Below, in pieces: positions 13,507 to 26,200 of a stretch of DNA of 64,000 nt. Source of the DNA: Lineus longissimus (lineage: Eukaryota; Nemertea; Pilidiophora; Heteronemertea; Lineidae); NCBI RefSeq assembly GCF_910592395.1, contig NC_088308.1, forward strand, positions 25,311,501 through 25,375,500, given 5' to 3'. Below the pieces are notes generated by a model. The model ran no database searches. It saw only the letters and a list, made by a program, of their open reading frames with translations, and was not told the DNA's origin. Every line of letters starts with the position of its first letter. The first letter of the stretch is position 1. Made by a program: the position numbers and the translations under genes.

Positions 13507-14199
13507 ACGACGGACGCCACGGTATGGGATAAGCTCACCTCTGCTAAGAGGTGAGCTAAAAAGGATAAATATAAAGCCAAGCGGGAAAGAAAAAGATTTC
13601 CTTAGGGTCTGATTTTTCAGTTACATGTACAGTGCAACTTTGTGCATTAGCAATCTCCATCATACCCTTGAATAAAGCAGGAAAAAACAAGACATCTTCA
13701 TCGAGTCTTCCGGCTGTCGTTCTGCAGAGTTATGTACCGGTAGTCAGCAGGCGATCTCCTGCTCAACAATGGTATCGGCAACTCGGTATCAGGTATAAGG
13801 CGATTAGCAAGCAATGAGACGCTTGTTGAAATGACGCAGGTAGTCTGATAAAATAAAACACCTCCTGATGATTCTATCTCAACAGACAGAAAAGAAGATT
13901 GAAGTTTTAGAGGGAGAGAAGAGAAATTTTATCTAGAGATACGTTGAAAATAGAACAAGAATCTACACAGGACAGATTCCCCTTGTCTGGCTGGCGCGGC
14001 CGGTTTTGCCCTTGACTAGGCAGCACTTGCCTTGTTCAACTTGTCAAACCCTTATATTTAAAGGGGATTGAGTCTTCAAACAAGAGCAAACTGCATTTAA
14101 TATCATTCCTACCTCGAGCTGTACTCCAAAAAGATCTTTGTTAAATCCTGACGCTCCACCGCGGACCGTGGAAGTGTTCCCAGAATCTTCTGACGACAT
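6869..14199 (-). CDS. Unrecognised coiled-coil protein (first four coding exons; 3' end not found)
   Basis: Four minus-strand exons join in frame: 14199-14113 (ATG start, 29 codons), 7936-7844, 7272-7238 and 6953-6869. Together they give exactly 300 bases, 100 residues. The first exon carries an acceptor at 14205, so a 5' UTR intron precedes the ATG. Residues 1-29 are Ser/Gly/Thr rich (MSSEDSGNTSTVRGG). From about residue 30 the protein is helical and rich in Q, L, E, K and R with heptad-like spacing (AEQRKLTALHRELGQQL; QREVDQLKLNVARIQLQHDQ), so it should form a coiled coil. Every junction has GT/AG ends and matching phase (0, 0, 2), which is strong evidence for real exons. Further exons must lie to the left but were not seen; a LINE occupies 5354-6842. 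The donor of exon 2 (7843-7842) sits at the edge of a 42-bp minisatellite whose units copy that donor. I do not recognise the family; many centrosomal or ciliary coiled-coil proteins look like this. An exon could be missing between 14113 and 7936. Confidence 0.6.
7524..7862. repeat. 42-bp minisatellite, about eight units
   Basis: Units of 42 bp are repeated about eight times, with the core GAAGAACCTACCCTCTGTAT in most copies and point differences between units. The right-most unit runs into the last bases of the coiled-coil gene exon at 7936-7844. On the minus strand each unit contains CAGAGGGTAGGT, a copy of the exon end plus 5' splice site. Because 42 is divisible by three, the array stays open in two plus-strand frames, producing spurious repetitive ORFs. 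Confidence 0.9.
8000..12416. other. Intronic or intergenic stretch of the coiled-coil gene
   Basis: No exon here is well supported. A lysine/glutamate-rich open stretch on the minus strand at about 10681-10782 (containing GRKKSKAAEVQK) looks mildly coding, but its acceptor lacks a pyrimidine tract and its donor is poor, so I leave it uncalled. A 22-bp perfect duplication lies at about 10937-10980. A four-unit imperfect tandem repeat is annotated separately. A G run of about 10 bases is at 12330-12339. Confidence 0.45.
8836..9115. repeat. Imperfect tandem repeat, about 78-84 bp unit, four copies
   Basis: The phrase CCCCTTGATGAC recurs near 8840, 8920, 8998 and 9077. Each is followed by a GGTGCYRYCGATRAGGAAACT-like stretch in the first three units. 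Units differ by substitutions and small indels, so the array is old. No coding function is apparent. Confidence 0.7.
12417..13562 (-). mobile_element. 1.15-kb non-autonomous repeat element, copy 1
   Basis: This segment is an inverted, highly similar copy of 45715-46856. One end carries a perfect stem-loop (AGCTCACCTC and its complement around a short loop, about 13529-13556) followed by CTAAAA. Next to it is a (GAC)n run. The body consists of three diverged modules of about 300 bp, each starting near TGACCTCTGTGACCTTGA (about 12556, 12871 and 13169) and containing a CAATCGGGCAAG or related phrase. There is no transposase. The 3' hairpin next to CTAA recalls Helitron ends, but the hairpin abuts the terminus rather than lying about 10 bp inside, and no clear 5' TC end was defined, so the class is left open. 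The strand given is only relative to copy 2. Confidence 0.75.
13443..13507. repeat. (GAC)n microsatellite within element copy 1
   Basis: About 18 trinucleotide units with one or two GGAC interruptions at the edges. The same run, shorter and on the other strand, occurs in copy 2 at about 45768-45822. Translated, it yields poly-Arg ORFs that are not genes. Confidence 0.9.
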
Positions 14200-14204
14200 A
14201 GATT

Positions 14205-17200
14205 CTGAAATGTACAGAGGGTTAGAAAATTTTAGATTTAAAAGCATATTGATTCTTAGAACATTTGTATCAACTCAATCAAATAGAGAGAATTGCATGC
14301 CAGAAGATTTTGAACATGACAGTATCTTACAAACTGAATTTTTTCTCTCATTAGAATATTTCAAATCTCCTCTTTCTGCAATGTGTACCATGCATATTCC
14401 TTTAGATCCAAGTGTTACTCAAAAGCAACTTTGCCAGGGAGTACAGAGACGCAATTGAATATCAATATCATGAAGCTCACTTCCTAAACAAGCCCAACTG
14501 AAGTCATGCTGGAAAGTGGCTTATTTTGAAATCGTCCCAAATCTTACATTTTCTAATCGAATAACTTACGGGATTACAATAATATACTTTCAAATGGATC
14601 AAGTTGTACTGAACTATTTGACATTCTTTCACCCTCTTATCAACCACATTAAAGTTCAACACTCTCAACGGGGATTAGAAGTGTAAACATATATGAAAAC
14701 AAAATTTATATTCTCGATCGCGAACTCAATAAGGCAATAAAGAGACGGTCTACACCTTTTTTCAAAATTGATGGGGAAGGGACAAAGGTTGCTGAACTTA
14801 TTTTTGACTCAACATATCTTTATGATATCTTCTTTAACAAGCCCTTTGCTTGGAGTGCTTTATGGTTTCCAGTGGCAACCAGCATCTGTTGAAATATGCC
14901 AGGATGGAGTTCTATCAAGCGGTTTTTCAACATTGCCAGTGAAGTTCAACCACTAGATTCCCAGAACTTAGTATCCAGTGGTTTTCCAGCAGCAACTAGT
15001 GGCGTTTCAGAAATTTTATTTTGGTTGTGGTCTAAAATGTAAAACCAATTATTGAATTTCAATAGGTTAGATCTGAACCCAATTTGTCTTGCCATCAGAG
15101 TTACAGCAACTTTAACGATAATAATTGCCTTATCATTCTTTGCCACTTCCATCACCTGGACCCTGTACACCTTTCACAAGACTTACCGCTTATCAGATAA
15201 GTGGTCAGTGACAAGAGTTTGATAAATTTTCTTCTTTCTAAACGATGTTTTATAAATAGTCCCCTCGATTATCCAGACAAAGCAAGGGTCTTTGAAAAAT
15301 TGTTGTTGTCTGGACCAGCATCTACTTTTCAGCTCCAACAAAGGTGGGTCCAGAGTGGACAATGACAGGGGGCATAGTGGGCTAGATGCGGTAGAGGCCA
15401 CAGGACAAACTGTTGACCAACGGACACATATCAAATTATCATGACAAGATGTCTGCACCTCCAGTGTCAATATTCGAACATTGTGCTCAATGTTGAAATG
15501 GCCCCTTAACAGTAAAGTAAATGTTTGATGAAGAGAGATAGCCAAATGCTTTGAACCTTGAATAGGATTGCCGTGAACCAAAAGGTTTGATTGCCTGATG
15601 TATAGGTGGATGCTATGATGCTGGGGAATTGACTGGCAGGGCCATGTTTAACTTTCGGTCATGATGGGCAGCAGGCTATCTGAGAGGCACACCACACCAC
15701 TTTTTGTCCTTATTCTGCACGGGAGAGATGTTGTGAAAGACAACAATCGTTATGGAAGAGGGTTGACATGGAGGTGATATTTTAATGAGCCTTGTTATTA
15801 GTAGGCCTATGGTGTTGACCTAAGCTAGCAGCAAAACCTATTTGATTCAAAAGTAATAGGTTTTTGTGCTGGGAGCTACATTTTAGGTTGTGCCTAAGCG
15901 GGTTCATTATAGTTCTCACCATAATGAGGAGACATGCATTGAAGTTCCATGCAACTTGAATGCAAAGGGAAGGAAATGTTTCTATAACCTTTTAAACTGG
16001 GTTACAGGCGTCTACCAAAAGCAGAGAGGGCATGTGAACTACTCAGTTAGGTTAGGGTCACTATAAAATCAGGTTGGTCAATCAGGAGATAGAGTCCAAT
16101 GCAATGGTTGACAGGGTAACGCCCATGGGTAATATGTTATAGAGATGAGTCAGTGCTGGTAGGTGCTAATGAAAGTGCATTATCCCAGACTGGTAGTCTA
16201 CTCAAATTGATGGTTAAATGCAGGCTTTCTTGACAAGCCTCAGCAAAAACCTTTTGGTCAGCCTCATAACCGGATGGGCTGTAACTGTAAGAGCTCCATG
16301 ATGCCCAAGCCACCCTCTTACTATTCACTCAACCGTGTCCAATTATCAGGCTATTTTTGAGATGGGTTGGACCCTCACGCCAGGATTAGGAACACTATAA
16401 CGACGCCTTTTCTGGCTCATTTGATGATGGGTCATTTTTGTCAGGCAATAAAGCAGCCTGGGCTATATAGAACAGTCCAAGTGGATTTTCTGGCCACAAC
16501 TTAACCCTTCCATTTTGACCGAGCAACTGAGATTGTGGTATATTGTCTTACAGGTTAATCTTGGCTATGTCAATCAAATCAGGTTCCCCAAGGTGGATCG
16601 AGGAGTCAAATTCCCCCAAAACATGACCAATTTCAAACGATTCCTTTTAGATAAGGAGGGGATGGGGGCATTCCCTGGATCCGGGCTTGATTCAAGGCAT
16701 GAACTCTGAAGTGAGTCTTTGAGGCACTTAATCCAGTATCAAGTTGAGAAAAACTCATATACATCAGATAACTCATGGAAGAAATTCTTCAAAAACTGCC
16801 ACAAGCGTAAATGGAGTTCAGATAAACCGTCAATTTTCCCACAAGAGCATGATAAATCACTGAATAAAGTCATTAGATAGTTTCCATATATATGCATGAA
16901 AAACAGTGAAGCATAATTTCTTCTGCAAATATCACCATTTGAATACTGGTCACATAAACTGTGTCTATATTTTGCGATAAAAACAGATTGTTCGGCATCT
17001 AGTTTCAGAATAAATTTCCATGTTTGATAAAGGTATCAGTACAAAGTAGACCTTCAGGGCCATTGGCCGACCACCAGTAATAGTTTGTAAAAGAACATTA
17101 GGTTGTTACTAAACAATGATATTTCCATTAAAAATGAGTTCAGCATGATGGTCTTATTGTTTGACAAGGTGGAATTAATATCAGGGGTTCTCTTGGGAAT

Positions 17201-19600
17201 CGGCAATCCACATGTAATTTTTGTAACTGGTGCAGTCTAGCAATTCATCAGGCACATTTCATCATCCTGCCCCTATTCAGAAAAACCTTCACCCAGATTT
17301 GTCAATCTCATCATCAATAAGCTCAAGCTCAATCTACAGGTTCTTTGTAATTCATAATTGAAATTTAAACCCATTTCAAGGTTAGGCATGACAATAGACA
17401 TATAATGGGAGATTAATAAACTGGCTCCTTGCTTGACATGGGCTGGGGACCATGGCTACAGATTCTTGTTTCCATGGATGACCTTAGTAATGTCTCCCTC
17501 ATAATAATGTATCACAACTGTGCAAGCTGGATGTACTATACTGTTCAAAAGTCATATATCTCTTCATTATGTCAAAATTCGTCAAAAAAACCACATATGC
17601 GCAGGGGCAAATCGTGAAGTCAGAGATAGAGGGGGACTGGCACTTATGCTCTCGAATTCCGAGTTGATGACTAAGATTGTTCTGAAACAAGGGTGGGGTA
17701 GGCACTGCACCCCTTGAATTCTCCTCTTCACATGCTTTAATAGTAGATAAACGACAGTGTTTAGAGGCTAAAATTGCCAGGAAGGGCTCTTTCTTAAAGC
17801 CATAGCGTAAAAGGCATGGTGTTTTCTTGATGATTATGATGAAAATACAACTCTACAACTCTACAATCAACCCAAATTGGAAAATGGGTTAAGAAATTGA
17901 TCATGACTTACCTGTTTCAGACATACTTAATTGTGTCGAATCTGTGTATATAATAATCCACCACTCTGTCACGTCCAGATATGTAATGCAATTATGTGTA
18001 GACCTCAAGAGATGCTATCTATAATTTAATCAATATCATCCCGCTCCACAATTAATAAGACATGAATTTCGTAAGGCAGAGAAAAATGACTACAGAAGGT
18101 GGATGTCTTGATCAGCCTATTGAGATAAAAATGTCCTTGAGACAAAAATGTCCTTGATTGTGTTCAGAAATGGTAGCATAATACTGTTATAAATTTGGAT
18201 GAGGCAGATTCACTGGGTCATGATGATAGAAGTCGAGTAGAAACAGAAGTGATACACATCCACTGTAAAGAGGTAATGACACTGAGTATCCAGCCCTGCA
18301 ATGATGTTTCAAGTAGAGTGAATTCTCTATCTTCCCCTGGTAAAATACATCTGCTGGGAACTTTTCTATGTAACAGTTTTTAAATCCGAAAAAAATTTCG
18401 AAATTATTCTTGATGAGAGATCAGCAAGTCCCAATGATGTCCTCAAGATTGCACAACCAGCAGGTTGTCTGATTTGTGTTATCTATTCCACAAAGCGAGG
18501 TCCCAATGATGACAACAGGTATCCCTGACAACAAGAATCTGCCTCAGTGTGACATCTTCCGAGAAACACAATGCCTCCACCTACAAGAATAGCAGCCAGG
18601 CCTTTGTATTGGGAGATAGTTAAGAAAAATATGTTGTGCCTTCATGTAAGGAGGACAATATTCTATCAGTGCTGTGTCAAGAGTGTTAAGCACTGATACT
18701 TAACATTCCAGTAGTTCCTGATATGATATGAAGTTCCAAACTTTTTCATTAGTTTCATATGCTGACGTCAGTTTTAAATTTAATATAGTCACAGTATGAT
18801 ATCTTCACAGTTCTGTTGACGTTCTTAATTTGAAATTTCTCTATCCTTAATTTGAAGACAAATGCCAATAAAGGCAAAGGCTGTCTTATTCTGTAAAAGT
18901 CACAGTTCAACCACAAAGGTACTATAGTAAGTCGAACTCACAATTTACCCCATCACAGTTATATAAGTTTGAAATTTACAAAACTTCCATCAGCACCTAT
19001 TCTATTAAGAAATCCATCTCAGCCCACGACAAATTTCAGGAAGACCATACGAAGACAGGAAGAGGAGTCCGTTATATTCCATGTATAGATACATCTGTTG
19101 ACACTCGCGAAGAGATCCACTCACTGTTCCTGTATGAATACACTGGTGTTAGTATCTCAATATCTCACTTTAAGTACAGCGCACCCTATAGACAGATACT
19201 CAGATGAGACACGCACTCCAAATCAACCAAACCAGACGGAATATCACACACCACTTAATGATAAGTGGAGTGGAACGTTGACAATAGCGGTGTCAGCGTA
19301 TTCTCACAGGATGATTTTTTCTCCATGGCCCGGAGACAGCTAGTTTTTGCACAATCCATGCATATTTATGCCCTGACACATGAGTCGCAAATGGAGTTAA
19401 CCCCTTTGTATCACCAGTTGCGCCTGGTGATGTAATCACTCTAATAAGGGCTGTCTCCATTGGTTGTTGGAATGGTCCAGTGTGATATACTAGTCAACAG
19501 AATGAAACAATCTGGTGCAGGTAAAGCTCCTTTTTAAACTGTGAGAAACATACTTACTGGAATTCTGAGGAATTGGAGTGAAAATGAAGTGGCTGTCCTA
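14205..19600. other. No supported gene
   Basis: This stretch is upstream of the coiled-coil gene ATG exon. One good 5' splice consensus on the minus strand (GCGGTAAGTCTT at about 15185-15174), preceded by a TATTTATAAAAC tract near 15250, could mark the 5' non-coding exon of that gene. That is inference only. Other open frames are short and lack coding features. Confidence 0.4.
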
Positions 19601-19602
19601 TA

Positions 19603-19776
19603 CAGTAGAACCTCTCTATCAAGGACACCCTCGGGACTGGCAAGTGTTGTCCTTAATAGAGGTGTCCTGGTTAGAGGTAAAATTGAATGGAAACAACCAA
19701 TTTGGGACCAAAACTAGTGTCCTTAATAGAGAGGTTGTCCTTAATATAGAGGTGTCCGCTAACTGAGGTTCCACTG
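19603..19776. mobile_element. MITE with pogo/Tigger-like ends (TA target duplication)
   Basis: The element begins CAGTAGAACCTCTCTAT and ends with the inverted counterpart GAGGTTCCACTG. A TA dinucleotide sits immediately outside each end, as expected for Tc1/mariner/pogo insertions. The interior repeats the phrase TCCTTAATAGAG in alternating orientation. It is about 174 bp and non-coding. A rearranged second copy in opposite orientation lies at about 20545-20705. Degenerate relatives occur at 62395-62460 and 63205-63335. Confidence 0.75.
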
Positions 19777-19779
19777 TAT

Positions 19780-22700
19780 ATGGCCTGGATACGGGGGGGG
19801 GGGACACCACAGTTATTATAGATACCCTGGTAACACACCCAGGTATACAGGCTTAGCTTTAGTCTGATTTCTCCAAGTAGCTACGCATGACCTATCTGTA
19901 GAGTACTCAAAGATAGTATAAGCTACCAGACCAAATTGAGATGAGGTCCATCCGTTATATTCAGTCTGGTTACTCTACCCTTATAATATTATATACATAT
20001 CAAAGATACTTACTAAATATTTGAGCGCTTTAATTACTGTACGGGCTATTCTCGAAGATCACCCACTTGTCGCCAGGTATATCTTGTCTCGACCAAACAT
20101 GGCAAATACAATCGATATTCGACACGTGGCTGGCTGACGATAGTAGACCACTAGTAGCGCCTGACTAGCGCGCCTCTTCTCAAATGCTATAAATAGCACA
20201 CCGATAAGCAGCCGAGAGGAGGTGGTAATGATCCCCCTGAAGATTAAGTCTTTTCTATTGTTCATAGATTTACATGTTAGCTTAGATCATCGAGATAGGT
20301 AAATTGAAACGCGCCCAGGGATGGCTCCTGGCCATTTTTACAGTAGCCTATGACTGTATAACAAAGTTGAAGCCAATTGAAAGGTCGGGACATCTCCTGC
20401 CCGACTTTACATCACTGAACAACTAACCACTTTCAGGGGCAATGTAAGGGTAGGGGGTCATTACAAATGTTCTCTTGGCAAACTTCCAAATGAATGGAGT
20501 GCATTGGCTGCGAGACCCTTGGGTTTAGTTCCCAAGTCCAACAAAAGATGGAATGGCTGTAGTTTCTCCCAAGTTGCTGTTAGGACACTAGTTTTGGTCC
20601 CAAATTTGCAGTTTTCATTCTATTAGACTTCTCTAAACAGGACACCTCTCTATTAAGGACAGCACTTGTCAGTCCCGAGGGTGTCCTTAATAGAGAGGTT
20701 CTATTGTACATGTACAAGTAGTGCTTCCGATTGCTGGCTGAGCAAAGCACACACAGAGATTATGCTGAAAGCCGATGACCATAAGCAACACCCATAAGTA
20801 CGTTTATAGCTAGGAGACAATTCCTCACACAAGAAATAAAAAGATTTTGCATTTGTTACAAACAGTTTATTTGGCAGCTTCTGAAGCACAATAACAAGCA
20901 TATCATAACGATAACAAATCATAATATGCGAGAAAATAACCTGTATCAAGAGTATACACAAGCAGATTGGGCACACCAAAATATGACACAAGTAGAACTA
21001 TTTACAAATCTTCCCAAAGAACCAATTAGCCTATGGCATGATACTGGTATATAAACTAATCAGTATCAGTTGCATTGTATGTGTCTACATGTAATGGCTT
21101 TTTCATATTTCTGGTGCCTATACAAGGCTAGTTCAGCCATGAAGCCACTCAAAATCAACCCACATACAAAAGAGGTTGCACCTTCAACCCACACCGCATA
21201 GCTTTACATGTATGAATAACCAGTTAGAACCTAAACTAAAAACAATCTCCTCAAACAAAAAGAGAAACACGGGCAAAAATAAAAAACAATATGATTTGTT
21301 CCTTTAGTACACTTAGTCACCTCATCCCACTTACGTGTCTTACATAGACTTTAGATCTTTATGACTATTGATTGATATAAGTTGTAAGTTGAGACATTTA
21401 CAGAGGTTGAAGATATCATCATCTCACTTAAGATTAACACTGATCAGAATCCCAACCCCCCAAAAACTTACATGTGAAACAACAAGAGAACTACATGCAT
21501 ATCAACATTTCATTAAGCACATACTGCGACTAACTCAGGGGAATGAACTGTCGTTATCCCACATGGCATGTCATACGCACAAAAGACACTCTAGTTAGTA
21601 AGTTTACACTCAGTAGAGTCAAATATTATCAAAGTTGCAAGTTCAGAAGGATTGAATACAAATTTTAACCACAAACATCCATTCATTTCATACCCATCTT
21701 TCGATATAGGCATGTCATGTCAAAAGCAGCCTACATGTAAGAAAGTGGTCCTATACTCCAAGTCAATGGACTATTAAATGGCGCTGTACATTATCAAAAG
21801 AGTAGAGTGGCATGTGAAATTCCTCTCATTTAAATGAATGTAATAAACTCTCCAACTATAGCTCCATAAGACAATCAGGTGCCATCCTACACAACAAGAA
21901 CCTCTTACAAACACTCATTTCTAGCAACTCTTCAATACAATTACACTCCTGAGCTGCGAAGCTACATGCCACTTACACTCCTGAGGCACTACACAAACCT
22001 GCATCAATTCTTTTTACCACCAAAAACTACAAACAATGAAATCTATCATTTGAATTATTTTGAAAAGACGATCAGTACATACACTTATTTACAAGTTAAG
22101 TCATATGTTTAGCAATACTACCCTCTAGAGATTATAGTGAACCCTGTCCACCCTAATGATCCCTGCAGCAACCTACCCTCACAATTATGAAGTTTGCAAA
22201 AACACACAAAGCTTCAAATGAACTGACTAATCAGAACAGAAAATAAGCTGTTCTTTAAATACTTGTGCACAATGACAATCTGTCAAAACAAGATGCAATG
22301 CAAGGGAAGTGAAAACCACTTCTTTACATGCATAATGTCTATTAAAGTGTAAATCTCGTATTTGATTTATTTTGAATCGTGGCTGTAGTAGACTTAACAG
22401 AATTATAGAAACAAAGGGCTATAGCATGATTTCTTGCTAAGACTCACTATTTTTGTAATGAATTTCCTCATACCTTCATAGTGAAGCCATGCAATAGTGT
22501 TAGTCAGACACAGAGGACAGACTGAAAATGTAGCAGCCTATTTCATAGAAATACTGACTGTCTACAATGATAGTACTACATAACTCCATGATATTGGGGC
22601 TACCTTCTTTGCGCATAGAAATGCTCACACAGAATTATCATTGTGCACAAGCTTAGAGGTTCGTCATCCAATAGGGGTTGACCAACCTCAATACATTTGT

Positions 22701-23288
22701 CACCAAATGCTCTTTGATTTGACAGAGAAATTACCGTCTCATGAGAAATCACATTTTCTCTAAGTAACATCTCCTTTGCAAAAGTCATTGTCATCAAATA
22801 ATGAACACGTATGGAAATAAATAAACTAATTTTCAGTAACAAAACTGCCACACACCATCCTTAACCCCTTTAGGAGGGAGGGACACTAACTGTAACATCA
22901 AAATGTATCAACCTCTGAAGAAGAAAAACGTAGCAATCTCTCATGACTCCCATCACAGCATGGGAGTTCTACATCATAACATCCAGAGAAAACTTTGGAT
23001 CAATAGTTTCTATCTTATCACTGAGGACTTTCTTGAACTGACACACTTCCATAGGGCGTGTCATACTATTTAAGTCAAAGAACCAGCTGGAAAAAGTCCA
23101 ACAAAACCCATTAAGACATTGGAGCTTAACAATAACATCATTGTAAATCCAGATGCCGCTCTAGTTCAGTAATATTCAATCTTAGATAATCAGTGATAAC
23201 TTTCTCAAACTCCCCCACTCCTACTGGGTTTAAAGATCAACTGTGTAGCACAATTTAACTATTTAAGTCACAGAATAAGCTGTGGATG
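19780..23288. other. Intergenic stretch and probable SPSB3-like 3' UTR
   Basis: From about 20.9 to 23.3 kb the sequence is AT-rich, repeat-poor and directly downstream of the minus-strand SPSB3-like stop codon, so it may be a long 3' UTR. A poly(A) signal in that direction (AATAAA, plus-strand TTTATT) is at 20866-20871. At about 20099-20190 there is a TATTTATAG box, a CACGTG E-box and a minus-strand ATG followed by a GGGTGATC donor. This could be an isolated promoter and first exon, but no downstream exon was found. The stretch 20545-20705 is an inverted, partial copy of the MITE at 19603-19776. Confidence 0.4.
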
Positions 23289-26200
23289 TTACAGGGCCTT
23301 AAGGTGGTTCTTGACTATATTTGGAAGAGGGAGATTGTCGATGTCGTCCTGTTTGTAATGTATGTTCTGTAGCACCTTCATCACGCACATCTCCTGGAGT
23401 GTCAAGTGTCGCTGAGTTCGCACGCCAACTTCGATTTCAGTATTTGTGGAAGTGGAGCTTGTCAGCGGGTACAACGGCTGGCCTGAAATAAAATAGGATA
23501 AAAAATTTATTTCAAAACCTCTCCCCAGTCTCCCCGGGAAACAAATACAACTTGGACACCCCAGTTGGAATGTCATCCAAAGATTTGATTATGACTACAA
23601 ATCAGACTACTCTACTGCTACTAGGGAGGTCTCCGACAACAAGTCTCTCCGAAAACCAGTTTGAATTCAAACTGCTACATGTACATGTCTACTGACCTGT
23701 TCGATTAAGTCCTCGAAATGCAACGCCAAGATTCTGACCGTTCTTGTAGAAGGTCAACGTCCCATCGTACAGATTCAAATGGCACCCAATGACTGTCTTT
23801 GGTTCATAAAATGGCTTACAATACTTCCGTGACATCCCGTTATGCCAGATGGTGCCTTTATAAGTGAGTCCCCAGCTTTCGGTGTCTCGACCTGGAATAT
23901 AAAAGAGAAATGTTAGTATGCGACCTCCTCAAATCCTTGTCTATGCTTTTACCAACAGGAACTGATCAGTTGGTTGAAGACGTCTTCTTCATTTTCTTTG
24001 CGCTTGCTAGATACTCCTGATCTGTTGATAAATTCAGTTGCTTCCATAAAGCTGGTGATGCAAGCAAGTGCCTTCACTCTAAATGTTGAACCTTATGGTT
24101 GCCAATCTGGAAGACTTCCCTAGGATACTTACCAAGCAAGTTGACATACTGGTAGTTATTAGTGTGGAGCAATGCCTTTTTGGTTCCAACCCCAACCATC
24201 ACAGACGTCCCAAAACATGGCTCGGTGAATGTTATCTCCCAATAATGTTCACCTTCGGTAAAGCCCTTATTGCCACGGACACCTAGAGTAAGGAAGAAAA
24301 ACAGAGATAACTCGAGAGCTCTAATAGGGCTTCAATAAAAACTTAGTACACAACTTAGAGAACTGCCAAGCTGAACTTAGGAGTTAAAAGATTCAAGTTC
24401 AAAATTTGGACCTGTTGTTGTGTACAAGACGACAGGCCCAATGATGCGTAGTTGCTTTTTCACTCATCTTTCATCCAGATTTTGAAGAGACAGAGTTAAA
24501 ACGTTGAACTCAATGGTAACAACACGTCTCCTCAACTTTTAAAGCAAATGAATGGGAGCAATGCAGCAGACTGGTAATGACTTAAAATGGCATGCAAAGC
24601 ATGAAGATCTGTTATGAGCTGCTCGAGGATTTCATGCCGAGACCCTCTCCAGCGACCCCGACTGTGAAACAAAAGAAGTTGTGCATTAATGATTTGATCC
24701 AGCGTGTTGCAAGGAACACTTTAGAATGGTTTTTATGAACCTGATGTCACTGAAAGAAACTGTAGGGTTAATAGGTACAGGAATATGTCACGGGTGTATA
24801 CATGTATAAACAGCTCTTGGCGTGTTACCAGTGACCAAAAGCTTAATATACTTTACCTACACCACCACTATCATACCTACAAAACTGGGGTGTCTACTGT
24901 ATGGTATTGGAGGCGTTATTTTTCTGCATCGCTGCAAGCGTCCGTCACATCATCAAGTTTTCATCAGGTCATCCAGACTAGTTTATCCTGATTTGTGTCA
25001 AATGTTAAGAAGTGTGAAATTTCTCCCAGCCCACGTTCGAGATCCTGACTCTGGGATGGGACAATCAAGAGACGCCTATATGGTAGAAGGAAAATCATAT
25101 CGTAACACAAAAAACGTTTCGACTTAATGAAATTTTGCAGTGGGGTGGCGGAGCGGGTTAGGTTAGGGTTATGCAGTCCTTGCCTACCACCACTAGATCT
25201 GATGAGACAAGTGCAACCAGCAAGTCAGACACAATCAATAAATGTGTTCAAGATTGTTCATCCGTTCATTTTTAGTATCTTTGATTACCAATGGAAAGAG
25301 AATGCACTGAGTCACCAGTCCTTTTTCCCATCCCTGAACTGAGAGAGTCACAAACAGAGGACAATAAGTCAAACCATAAAGGAATCAAGAATTTAGCTCA
25401 ACAACACTGATACATGTATCATTATGATACGTCTAATAACATTTCTTTTGCCACACATGAAGAACCTCACTTCAAGACGACTACTTATCACCATCCTGCA
25501 GGCGACGACACCGTTCAGACCAACTTAACTGGTAGCATTCTATGCTTGAATGACATGCACCCTCCTGAGGTGTCCAGGAGGTAGCTTTGATTTTATTGTT
25601 ATGGTAATTTACTACCAGACAAGTACATGTTGTAAAATAATTATATTTCAACTGAATCTAAAAACGTGATTCCTTTTACGTTGCATAAAAGATGATGCCC
25701 ATTAAAGAGCTCCGGTAAATTCTGTTCAATACAGACAGATAGAACATGGAAGTTTAATATTGTTCGAAATCAGTACAATCTACAGACCTACATTGTAATG
25801 GCCAAAGCCTATGCATCGATTTGGTGGTTAACACCTTCACCGCCGAACCACGTAGATCGACGTGACCCAAATCCCCCTCCCCTTTGAGCTGGTTATCGGA
25901 GTCTCATGGACTTCATGAAAGAACTACGCCATCGCCATCTTCAGGGCACGGCAGGAACTGTTGGTCTCTTCAGTTCCTATCTTGCCCTGAAGATGGCGAT
26001 GGCGTAGTTCTTCCATGAAGTCCATGAGACTCCGATAACCAGCTCAAAGAGGGGGATTTGGCCACGTAGATCCACGTGGTTCGGCGCTGAAGGTGCCAAG
26101 AATGCATATGAACATACATCATTATAACAAGATGTGCCATTATTATACCAAGAACACAGGTTGTCCAAGATGGACATGATCACTTCAAACGTTACTTTTC

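Noticed and set aside
13278-13580. ORFs with long poly-Arg runs on both strands, and the similar ones near 45714-45986
   Set aside because: They are translations of the (GAC)n/(GTC)n microsatellite inside the two repeat-element copies.
15183-15581. 132-aa minus-strand ORF
   Set aside because: No domain or good coding composition. Only its terminal GTAAGT is notable, and it was noted as a possible 5' UTR donor.
25140-25170. Telomere-like TTAGGTTAGGGTT
   Set aside because: Less than three imperfect units; too short to mean an interstitial telomere.
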